Assembly: GCA_903924985.1 (NCBI GenBank)
Contig: CAIYDT010000216.1
Span: 1-64,000 of the forward strand
Source of the DNA: an uncultured Acetobacteraceae bacterium
Lineage (GTDB): Bacteria > Pseudomonadota > Alphaproteobacteria > Acetobacterales > Acetobacteraceae
Direction: 5' to 3'
Length of the DNA: 64,000 nt
The position numbers and the translations under genes are program-made. The notes beneath the pieces are model-generated. The model saw only the letters and a program-made list of their open reading frames with translations. It did no database searches and had not been told where the DNA came from. This document shows positions 43,001-50,403 of this stretch, piece after piece; the stretch's first letter is position 1, and every line of letters begins with the position of its first letter.

Positions 43001-43439
43001 GACCGCCTTGGTCCGCCATTGCGGCCGCGCCTACGTCATCGGCGCCAATGTGACGGTGCCGACGTTCATGATCATTACCCGCAAGGCCTACGGCCTCGGC
43101 GCCCAGGCGATGGGCGGCGGCAACCTGTTGATCGGGGCCTTCTGCGTGTCCTGGCCGACCGGCGAGTTCGGGGGCATGGGGCTGGAGGGCAAGGTCAAAC
43201 TCGGCAACCAGCGCGCCTTCGCCACGATCGAGGACCCGGCCGAACGGCTGGCGCTGTATGAAAAACTGGTCGCGGCGGAATACGAGCGCGGCAAGGCACT
43301 GAATGTCGGCTCGTTGTATGAAGTCGACGACGTGATCGACCCCGCCGCGACCCGCAAATGGATCGTTGCCGGTTTACGCGCGATGCCACCGGCACCGAAG
43401 CGCGAGGGCAAGAAGCGCGGGTGGGTGGACGCCTGGTGA
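40056..43439 (+). CDS. Single-chain biotin-dependent acyl-CoA carboxylase (BC-BCCP-CT)
   Basis: 1127-residue fusion. Biotin carboxylase occupies about 1-450 (ANRGEIAIRI, ATP-grasp AIAGGGGRGMR near 160, FIEANARIQVEHT); the biotinyl domain ends near 585 with EAMKM at about 552, the lysine being the biotin site; carboxyltransferase fills about 640-1110 (GTSDTFHQFPRLSG, LYLCDTPGNMVG, GGNLLIGAFCVSWPTGEFGGMG). The order matches single-chain long-chain-acyl-CoA carboxylases known from mycobacteria and Rhodopseudomonas. It would add a carboxyl group to an acyl-CoA. The start with GAAGGGAA upstream is used. Its neighbours are amidohydrolase (divergent) and aldolase (convergent) genes. Confidence 0.93.
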   Translation: MLIKKLLIANRGEIAIRIARTAAAMGVATVAVHAEDDAASLHTRRADESRALRGRGVAAYLDAAGLIAVAAETGCDAVHPGYGFLAENAAFARACEAAGLIFVGPSPDSLDLFGDKAAARAFAGRCGVPLVPGSAGATDLAAAQAFMASLGDGAAIMVKAIAGGGGRGMRPVHAIADLPAAFERCRAEALAAFGNGDLYVERLFPQARHIEVQVLGDGTGGVTHLWERECSVQRQRQKLIEIAPAPGLPPDLRDRLLAAAVKLASAAQYRNAGTFEFLVGDTDFAFIEANARIQVEHTITEEVTGVDLVEAQLRIAAGATLADIGLTQARIPAPRGISMQLRVNLETMTPDGNAKPAGGVLSAYDIPSGAGVRVDGYGYAGYRTSPAFDSLLAKVIVTAPSGRLDDVAARASRALAEFRIAGAQTNLPFLQALLRHPVLLAGKAHTRFVEEHIQELLAAAGAPRQRLYFEPTAALAAAPGAPRTAGIRLQTNDPLAIVALGKIVEAAAPDPEPDLDGPDDTKPILAPMQGTIVALEIAVGATVLRGQPLLVMEAMKMQHEIAATVGGIVRALTVAIGDTVFEAHPMVFIEETDAASGVAAATKEIDLDLIRPDLAEVLARQARALDEARPAAVARRRKTGQRTARENIEDLVDPGSFTEYGALTVAARRTTTPMEKLIDESPADGFVMGLAHINGDRFPDETSRVVVGAYDYTVMAGTQGKHSHRKQDRMYEIAEQWRLPTVIYTEGGGGRGSDPDYISILGGTSDTFHQFPRLSGLVPVVGIASGRCFAGNAVLLACCDVIIATANASIGMAGPAMIEGGGLGVYRPDEVGPMSVQVPNGVVDIAVSDEREAARVARQYLSYFQGRTTDWTCADQRLLRHAVPENRMRAYDMRALIGTMADTGSMLEIRQGFGLGMITALIRVEGRPMGVVANNPLHLGGAIDSDAADKAARFMQLCDAHDVPLLYLCDTPGNMVGPEAEKTALVRHCGRAYVIGANVTVPTFMIITRKAYGLGAQAMGGGNLLIGAFCVSWPTGEFGGMGLEGKVKLGNQRAFATIEDPAERLALYEKLVAAEYERGKALNVGSLYEVDDVIDPAATRKWIVAGLRAMPPAPKREGKKRGWVDAW

Positions 43440-43475
43440 TGCCATGGGCACACCACGCGTCCACCCGGCCGGATA

Positions 43476-44312
43476 TTACCGGTAGCCGTCCGCCGCGGCT
43501 TTGGTTTCAGTGCCTTCGGTGCCAAGCAGTTTCTGCATCGTGGCGCCGCGGGAAGTCCAGAAATTGTGGAGAATCCGCACGTCCCAGCCGATGCAGAAAT
43601 GCTTCACGCCCATTTCGATATACGGTTCGGCTTCCGCCGGTTCCGATATTTCGATGCGCGGATGGATGCCCAGTTTCAGGCACGTTTCGATGGTTTTGCG
43701 TTCCGCCGCTTTGACCTCCGGGCTGCCGCGTTTGCCGGTTTGGCCAATGGACATGGAATAATCGGACCCGCCGAACTGCACCATGTCGATGCCGGGCACC
43801 GCGAGGATATTGTCCAGGTCTTCGACGCATTCGCGCTTCTCGACCATGATGGCCACCACGACGTCATCCAGTGCCTTGACGTAAGCGGGCGAACCACCCT
43901 CCCGCACGACACCGACATCGCGGCGCATGCCGACACCCGTCAGGCCGATACCGCGACGGTTGCCGGGCGTTTCGGCGCGTGAGGCCGCGACGCAGGCTTT
44001 CGCATCTTCGACGGTACGCAGGTCGGCGAACAGCACGGACTGGAACCCCGAACCGATCGCGCGCATCGCCTGGTGGGTGTACTCGCCTTGCTCGATCTTG
44101 ATCATGCCGCCGATGCCGGCGACTTCCATGCTTCGGCCTAGGTTATCCAGGTCATGCATGGTGAAGGGGCCGTATTCGGCGGTGAATTCTACATAGTCGT
44201 AATGACCGGCGGCACCGATCAGTTCGACCAGGGTGGGCCAGCAGGACAGAATATGTGTGCCGAGCGTCGGCAGGCCGGCATCGAGCTTTTGGCGGAGGCG
44301 GTTGGCACGCAT
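43476..44312 (-). CDS. HpcH/HpaI-family aldolase
   Basis: 278-residue TIM-barrel class II aldolase of the HpcH/HpaI/citrate-lyase-beta group, which splits 2-oxo-4-hydroxy acids to pyruvate plus an aldehyde, or related compounds. Metal-site glutamate is in MIKIEQGEYTH and aspartate in MVQFGGSDYSMSIG. The first 86 residues of the track ORF are read from the 3' end of the upstream gene; the ATG at 44312 has AAAGGAATCG upstream. It is 26 bases downstream of the binding-protein gene 44339-45916, in one operon. Confidence 0.88.
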   Translation of the reverse strand: MRANRLRQKLDAGLPTLGTHILSCWPTLVELIGAAGHYDYVEFTAEYGPFTMHDLDNLGRSMEVAGIGGMIKIEQGEYTHQAMRAIGSGFQSVLFADLRTVEDAKACVAASRAETPGNRRGIGLTGVGMRRDVGVVREGGSPAYVKALDDVVVAIMVEKRECVEDLDNILAVPGIDMVQFGGSDYSMSIGQTGKRGSPEVKAAERKTIETCLKLGIHPRIEISEPAEAEPYIEMGVKHFCIGWDVRILHNFWTSRGATMQKLLGTEGTETKAAADGYR

Positions 44313-44338
44313 GGGTCGATTCCTTTTGTCGTTGGCGG

Positions 44339-45916
44339 TTAAGCGCGTCGCATGCCCCAAAACACCGGGAACGACGCCGAGACAACATCCTGGATGTCGG
44401 ACCGGAATGCCATGGGCTGGCGCATGCGGCCAAGCGGCAGGAAGTTCACGGTCTCGAAATAGTGCAACTGGATCTGTTCGGAGATCGCCTTCTGCGCCTC
44501 CAGCGTGGGGGCATCGAACCAGGCCTCCCGCATGACTTCCAGCTTTTCGTCCGTTGGCCAGCCGAACCATCCCTTGCGGCCGTTGCCGCGCAAAATCAGC
44601 ATGCTGCCGGGATTGGCGGAGGTCAGCGGGCTCATGACCGAAATGAACGCGCCCCAGCCGCCTTTGTCGAGCGGGTTCTGGTTGGCGCGCCGAGCCACCA
44701 CGCTGCCCCAGTCCATCGTCTGGTAATCCACACTCAGGCCGATGCTCTGGAACAGGTCGCGGGCGACCTCCGACAATGTCGCCAAAGCTGGCTGGTCGCT
44801 CGGCGACATGATCATCGCCGGTTCGCCCTGGTAGCCGGACTCGGCGATCATCTTTTTCGCTCGCTCGATGTCGCGGGGGCTTGTGAAGTGCTCCAGGCCC
44901 GCCGTGTTGGACATGGGCATGGTGGGCGCGAACAGGCCGGTCGGCACGATCTCCAGTTCATCCTGCTCGCCGACCACGGAGTCGATGAAGGCCCGCTGGT
45001 CCAAAGCTACCAGTATGGCCTGCCGCACCTTCGGATTGTCGAACGGAGGGTTAAGGTGGTTGAGCTGCATGAACATCAGCCATCCGCCGGGATCGACCAC
45101 CTTGGTATAACAGCCGGGGGATTTGTTCAGCATGGGGCACAAATCGATCAGCGGCTGCTCCAGCCAGTCGACCTCCCCCTTCTGCAAAGCGGCGGCGGCG
45201 GTGGCGGGATCGGGCTGCACGATCCATTCGACCCGCTCGAAGTTGGCCACTTTGCCGCCGGCGAAATGGGCGGGTGGCTCCTGCCGGGGGACATAGCCGT
45301 CGAACCGGGCATAGGCTGCGCGCGCACCGGATATCCATTCGTCCTTCAGGAACCGGAAGGGTCCCGAACCGATGGACTCCGTCACCTGCTCGGTGCCGGG
45401 CCGCAGCGCGTGACGCTCCGGCATGATGAAGGACTGGCGGGCGCCCAGACCGAACAGCAGTTGGGGGCAGGGGCGTTTGAGGCGGATGGCGAATTTCCTG
45501 TCGTCGATCGCGACGATCTCATTGACGTATTTCATCAGCACCTGGCCGAAGGAATCCCGCGAACCCCAGCGCCGCAGCGACTGGGTGCAGTCTTTGGCCA
45601 GCACCTTCTCCCCGTCGTGGAATTTCAGCCCGTCGCGCAGGGTGAAGGTCCAGGTGAGCTGGTCCGCCGAAACCTCATGCCCCTCCGCCATTTGCGGGCG
45701 GATGTTGCCGGCGCCGTCGAAGCCATACAGCAGGTCGTAGACCATGTAGGCGTGGTTGTAGGTGATGACGGCGGTGGTCCAGATCGGGTCGAGCACGGTC
45801 AGATTGGCCTGCGGGATGAACCGCAAAGGCTTCTGCGCCTGCGCCAAAGCAGGCATGGACAAAGATGAGGCGGCGGCGATCAGGGGCGCGGATTTCAGCA
45901 GGTCGCGGCGGCGCAT
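44339..45916 (-). CDS. Family 5 ABC solute-binding protein, Tat-type signal, no adjacent permease
   Basis: 525-residue SBP_bac_5 protein, a paralogue of 8002-9573 (compare PLRFIPQANLTVLDPIWT). The leader MRRRDLLKSAPLIAAASS is twin-arginine-like and ends near ALAQA. The track ORF runs on for hundreds of codons antisense to the helicase gene, which is rejected. No permease or ATPase is adjacent; the next gene is an HpaI-type aldolase. Like its paralogue it may use a shared permease elsewhere or deliver a ligand to an unusual partner. Confidence 0.92.
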   Translation of the reverse strand: MRRRDLLKSAPLIAAASSLSMPALAQAQKPLRFIPQANLTVLDPIWTTAVITYNHAYMVYDLLYGFDGAGNIRPQMAEGHEVSADQLTWTFTLRDGLKFHDGEKVLAKDCTQSLRRWGSRDSFGQVLMKYVNEIVAIDDRKFAIRLKRPCPQLLFGLGARQSFIMPERHALRPGTEQVTESIGSGPFRFLKDEWISGARAAYARFDGYVPRQEPPAHFAGGKVANFERVEWIVQPDPATAAAALQKGEVDWLEQPLIDLCPMLNKSPGCYTKVVDPGGWLMFMQLNHLNPPFDNPKVRQAILVALDQRAFIDSVVGEQDELEIVPTGLFAPTMPMSNTAGLEHFTSPRDIERAKKMIAESGYQGEPAMIMSPSDQPALATLSEVARDLFQSIGLSVDYQTMDWGSVVARRANQNPLDKGGWGAFISVMSPLTSANPGSMLILRGNGRKGWFGWPTDEKLEVMREAWFDAPTLEAQKAISEQIQLHYFETVNFLPLGRMRQPMAFRSDIQDVVSASFPVFWGMRRA

Positions 45917-46168
45917 AAGGGGGTCCTTTACAGGGTGCGGTGGCTGGGCGTTTACCGTGTCCCGGCCCGGCCGGCCAGTGATACAGGGCGATTGGGCAGG
46001 GGAATTGCTCTTGGATCGGACGCCCCCCTTCGCCGTATTTCCCTGGTTGATAGGGCGGCGTGACCGGATAAGCCTTGCGCGCGGCGTCCGGCTCAGGCGT
46101 CCTGTCCGGACCCGCCGGCCCGATTCGGTGCCCGCTCGTCTCCCCACCGCCCGAGGTGACCAGAACCG

Positions 46169-49100
46169 ATGCCGACGCCGTTTTCGTCCCAGGACCTGAA
46201 CCGGGCCTTCGATGCCCGAGCGCTGACGCGGGGCCGGAGCCTGGGATTGGCGGGGGCAGTGCAGGTGCGGCTGGACGGCGACACCATCGTCGGCAGCGTG
46301 CAGGATCGCGACACCAGTCGTAGCGTGCGGATCACGCCGTCGATGATGGGTCGCCGGGTGGTGTTCGACCACGAATGCAGCTGCCGCATTCGCGGCTGTC
46401 CGCATCTGGCCGCCGCGGCGTTCGCGGCGCTCGACCAGTTCCCCGTCCTGCGCAAGGCGGAGCAGCAAACCTTCCTCGACACGCTCGCGGCGCCGGTTGC
46501 CCAGAAGGAGCGTCAGCGCCTGGTGTTCGAACTGGCGCCGGCCGAGGGCAAGCACGCCTGTGTCGTCATAGCGATGCTGATAGGCGAACGCTCCGGCATT
46601 ATCGCCCCCACCACGCCCCGCGCGATTACGTCGGACGAAACCGCCTCCAGCGAGGTGCGCGACCTCGGCTATATGCTGGGGGACGGGACCGAAGCCCGCA
46701 CCGGCATCGCGGCCGATCTGGTAACCGACGCGCTGGATGCCCTCATCGAAACCGGTCTGGCGCGTTGGCACGCCGGTGGCGCTCGGCTGGTTAAGGGCCA
46801 AACCCGCGTTTTCCCCTCTACCACCGCGGTCGCGCTGCCGCCCCGGTCCGGCGTTATCGTCGCCGATAGTGGCCCCTGGTATGTCGACGCCGCCACTGGG
46901 GCGGTCGGCCGCATCCGAATCCAGACCTTGGCGGCGGTGCTGCCGCCGCCTCAACCCGCCGCACCGCCGCCACCCCCCATGCGCCGGCGGGTGGAAGCGG
47001 CGTCGAGCATCGAACCCGAAATCGTCGACCGTCCGATGACGCCCGTGCTGCGCCTCACCCGCTTTCCCTGCCCGGATGAGCGGGGACGCATGCAGATGCT
47101 CGATGCCCTGCTGCTGGCGTTCGACTACGAGGGCGCCAGCGTGCCGTTCGACGACGACCGCCAGTTCGTGCGTGCCAACACGCCCTATGGCCCGGTCTTC
47201 GTGCGGCGCGACCGCAAGGCCGAGGCCGCGGCGCAGGACGCCATCCGCCAGGACGGTCTGGTGCAGATGCGCATGGTCACCGGTAAGGATGCCAGGGGCC
47301 GCATGGTCTTCGTCTTCCGTGGCCGCGACGCCGCCGAGGCGTGGGAGGGGTTTGTCGCCGAACGCCTGACGGTGCTGTCGGCGCTGGGATGGCACAACCA
47401 GATCGACGGTGAATTCGGCCCCCGCATGGCGGCCTCCGGCGGCCTTTGCGACATGAAGGTGGCGGATACCGCGAGCGGGGGTTTCTCGCTCGACCTCGGC
47501 ATCGACATCGACGGCGCGCGCCATCCGCTGTTGCCCATCCTTCTCCGCCTGCAGGAACGCGGTGGCATGCCCAAGGCGCGGGTGGTCGATGGGCAATTGA
47601 TCACCAGCCTCGACGACGGCCGTATCCTCAAGCTGCCGGCGGAGCGGATCGCGCGCCTGCTGGCGGTGATGGAGGATTTGGCCGAGACGGCCCGTCGCAC
47701 CACGGGCGACACGCTGGAGTTGGATACCGCCCAGGTGGCCGACGTCCTGGACCTGGAGGATATTATCGCGACGCGCTGGCAGGACGGTGCCGCCGCCACG
47801 GCGCATGTCGCGCGCTTCCGCTCCGCCGCCGAAATCCCGGGCGTGCAGGTGCCCCCCAGCTTCACCGCGGATTTGCGCCCTTACCAGCAGCACGGGGTCA
47901 ACTGGCTCCAGCATTTGCGGGAAAACGACCTCGGCGGGTTGCTGGCAGACGACATGGGCCTGGGCAAGACGGCGCAGACCATCGCCCATATCGTGATCGA
48001 GGAGGCAGAGGGCCGGTTGGACCGCCCCGTGCTGGTCGTGGTGCCCACCAGTCTGGTGCCCAACTGGACGGCGGAACTGACTCGCTTCGCGCCGGATTTG
48101 CGCGTGGTGGTCTTGTACGGCCTCGACCGCCACGAAAAGCGCCGCGATCTGACCGGCGTGCACGTCGTCATCACCACCTACACCGTGCTGACCCGCGACA
48201 TCGAGGAGATGGCCGAACTGCCCTGGCATCTGGTGGTGCTGGATGAGGCGCAGGCCATCAAGAGCCCTGGCGCGAAAGCCACCCACGCGGTGTGCCGGCT
48301 GAACACAAGGCACCGGCTCTGCCTGTCCGGCACGCCGATCGAGAACAATTTGGGCGAACTCTGGTCGCTGTTCGCTTTCCTGATGCCGGGGCTGTTGAGC
48401 AGCCGGAAGACCTTCACCCGCCGGTTCCGCTCACCCATCGAGAAGGACGGCGATCCGGTCCGTCGCCGGCAGCTATCGTCGCGCATCCGCCCCTTTATTC
48501 TGCGCCGCACGAAATCCGCCGTGGCCACCGAACTGCCGCCGAAACACACCATCCTGCGCCGCATCGTGCTGGCCCCGGACCAGCGGGAGCTTTACGAAAC
48601 CATCCGCGAAACCATGCACGCCCGTGTCACGCAGGGGATCGCCGAACGCGGCATGGCGCGCAGCCACGTCCTGGTGCTCGACGCGCTGCTGAAGCTGCGG
48701 CAGGTCTGCTGCGATCCGCGCCTGGTGAAGCTGGCCTCCGCCGATTTGACCGGCTCCTCCAGCAAGCTGGACGATCTGCTGGAGATGGTGGGCGAGATGA
48801 TCGCCGAGGGGCGGCGCATCCTGCTGTTCTCCCAGTTCACCTCCATGCTGGATTTGATGAAGGCGCCGCTGGAGGCGGCCGGAATCCCTTTCGTGGAACT
48901 GCGGGGCAGTACCGCCGATCGTGGAGAGCCCGTGCGCCGGTTCGAGGCCGGAGAGGTGCCGCTGTTCCTGATCAGCCTGAAAGCCGGCGGGCGGGGGCTG
49001 AACCTGGTGTCCGCCGACACCGTCATCCACTACGACCCCTGGTGGAACCCGGCGGTCGAGGATCAGGCCTCCGACCGAGCCCATCGCATTGGCCAGACGA

Positions 49101-49285
49101 AATCGGTGTTCGTCTACAAACTGATCGCCGCCGACACGGTGGAGGAACGCATCGTCGCGCTACAGGAACGCAAGGCGGCGCTGGCCAGCATCGCGCTGAG
49201 CGAGGACGGCACGGCGTTGCCGCCAATCGACGAGGACGACATCGACTTCCTGTTCGGTGCCGCGCCGGAGCGGCTGGCGGCCTGA
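46169..49285 (+). CDS. SWIM zinc-finger SNF2-family helicase
   Basis: 1038-residue protein. A SWIM zinc finger is seen at 70-79 (CSCRIRGCPH, i.e. CxCx4CxH) and the SNF2 ATPase in the second half: ADDMGLGKT (about 594), VVLDEAQAIKS (about 689), LSGTPIENNLGELWS, and the C-terminal lobe with QASDRAHRIGQ near 970. It moves along or remodels DNA-protein complexes or RNA polymerase; bacterial members of this kind are mostly of unknown role. Between the finger and the motor lies a proline-rich linker (about 265-280). It is a single gene with no obvious defence neighbours. Confidence 0.93.
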   Translation: MPTPFSSQDLNRAFDARALTRGRSLGLAGAVQVRLDGDTIVGSVQDRDTSRSVRITPSMMGRRVVFDHECSCRIRGCPHLAAAAFAALDQFPVLRKAEQQTFLDTLAAPVAQKERQRLVFELAPAEGKHACVVIAMLIGERSGIIAPTTPRAITSDETASSEVRDLGYMLGDGTEARTGIAADLVTDALDALIETGLARWHAGGARLVKGQTRVFPSTTAVALPPRSGVIVADSGPWYVDAATGAVGRIRIQTLAAVLPPPQPAAPPPPPMRRRVEAASSIEPEIVDRPMTPVLRLTRFPCPDERGRMQMLDALLLAFDYEGASVPFDDDRQFVRANTPYGPVFVRRDRKAEAAAQDAIRQDGLVQMRMVTGKDARGRMVFVFRGRDAAEAWEGFVAERLTVLSALGWHNQIDGEFGPRMAASGGLCDMKVADTASGGFSLDLGIDIDGARHPLLPILLRLQERGGMPKARVVDGQLITSLDDGRILKLPAERIARLLAVMEDLAETARRTTGDTLELDTAQVADVLDLEDIIATRWQDGAAATAHVARFRSAAEIPGVQVPPSFTADLRPYQQHGVNWLQHLRENDLGGLLADDMGLGKTAQTIAHIVIEEAEGRLDRPVLVVVPTSLVPNWTAELTRFAPDLRVVVLYGLDRHEKRRDLTGVHVVITTYTVLTRDIEEMAELPWHLVVLDEAQAIKSPGAKATHAVCRLNTRHRLCLSGTPIENNLGELWSLFAFLMPGLLSSRKTFTRRFRSPIEKDGDPVRRRQLSSRIRPFILRRTKSAVATELPPKHTILRRIVLAPDQRELYETIRETMHARVTQGIAERGMARSHVLVLDALLKLRQVCCDPRLVKLASADLTGSSSKLDDLLEMVGEMIAEGRRILLFSQFTSMLDLMKAPLEAAGIPFVELRGSTADRGEPVRRFEAGEVPLFLISLKAGGRGLNLVSADTVIHYDPWWNPAVEDQASDRAHRIGQTKSVFVYKLIAADTVEERIVALQERKAALASIALSEDGTALPPIDEDDIDFLFGAAPERLAA

Positions 49286-49328
49286 TTGCGGCGGATCTCC
49301 CGTGCCATCGGCACTGGATAGTGAGCGG

Positions 49329-49408
49329 TGGCACGCTCTCTCCGTGTCATGGCAGGCCTTCGAGGCTGTAATCCAATCCCGGTTTTAGATTGGCGGCCGG
49401 CGGCGGCG
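49329..49408. repeat. 80-bp imperfect direct repeat, left copy
   Basis: GGCACGCTCTCTC, then a GTCATGG REP-like core, GAGGCTGT, and ATCCAATCCCGGTTTTAGAT ending in GGCCGGCG. A similar 80-base sequence in the same orientation lies at 52706-52785. The repeat starts about 45 bases after the helicase gene. Confidence 0.75.
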
Positions 49409-49551
49409 ACGAGGATGGAGGCGATGCGCATGGCGGGGTTTAGTGCGCGAACGGGGGCGGGGCGAGGCCGAACACCCTGTCTTGGCCACGCAAGAACCGA
49501 GCAATCTGACGTTGTGTGTGGAGAGCAGTTCTGCTATCCTAGGGTGACTGT

Positions 49552-49830
49552 ATGCACTATTATTCTAGTGTGGCATTACATGGCGGGCGTCACGATGCGA
49601 TGAACAGGAAGGGCCGAAAGGCGAATTCTCTGGATTTTTATAAATTAATAGAACCGATTTGGCGATCAATTTTGATGGAAATAGCCATATTTTATGCTGA
49701 TTGTCAAGAAAGCGCGATTAATGAGTTTTTGCGCCTCGGCCAAGTCGCATCTTTAATTTCTGGACGCTGTCGGGGTGCGGGTGTGGCCTCAATCATCGCT
49801 TATTTTTTCTCATTCTCTCCAATGAGTTGA
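49552..49830 (+). CDS. Short AT-rich ORF, doubtful
   Basis: 92 codons in a stretch much richer in A and T than its surroundings. An inner ATG at 49600 gives MNRKGRKANSLDFYKLIEPI, with a hydrophobic end (IIAYFFSFSP). No ribosome-binding site or known motif is visible. It could be a remnant of a transferred gene. The rest of 49286-50403 shows no convincing gene; it contains a T8 tract (50130-50137) and two copies of GATATATAAT near 49830 and 50150. Confidence 0.25.
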   Translation: MHYYSSVALHGGRHDAMNRKGRKANSLDFYKLIEPIWRSILMEIAIFYADCQESAINEFLRLGQVASLISGRCRGAGVASIIAYFFSFSPMS

Positions 49831-50403
49831 TATATAATCGGCAACCCATCATAACCCACCCGTTCTGACCATCCCGTCCAACGCCGGGATACCGGAGGGG
49901 CGTCGACGTGATCCGGCAGAACAAATGAGGCCCGCGGCAATGGGGCGGCTACAGCGGCGTATTTGTCGGCTGTATGTCAGGGGTATGGCCTGATTCGGTA
50001 GACGGTTGTGTGTCAGGAAGGGAGCATTAACAATCGGTTACCAGCATAGGGGGCGGAGTGTACAGACAATCCGCGTAATTCCCGATCCGCATGCTCGATA
50101 ATTGGACATACCATCGGGCCTGATAATCCTTTTTTTTATGAGTTCCGGTCGATATATAATACCATCGGTGCCTATATACAACGTAATTGCGCGGGAAAAA
50201 CCGCGTTTGACATGCAAGTCGGTTCCTGCTCAAATCGGGTAGGATAAATCGTGGTCGAGCGAGTCCTGAATCATCTCAGGCATCGGACTGAGTGTGAAAG
50301 GCCGTGCCAGCGATAAAGGTCGCTGTGGCATCACCCGGGTATCGGAGCAGCAGTTCCGGCCCCCCGCATGGTATATTTGTGCGCACTTCCAGGAGCAGAA
50401 ATC

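Noticed and set aside
39237-43019. 1260-codon minus-strand ORF
   Set aside because: Antisense to the carboxylase gene, which has full domain motifs; low-complexity arginine/glycine composition.
45917-48313. Long N-terminal extension of the 44339 binding-protein ORF
   Set aside because: Runs antisense through the SNF2 helicase gene and precedes a clear export signal.
50027-50233. 68-codon minus-strand ORF in the AT-rich stretch
   Set aside because: No ribosome-binding site, no recognisable motif.
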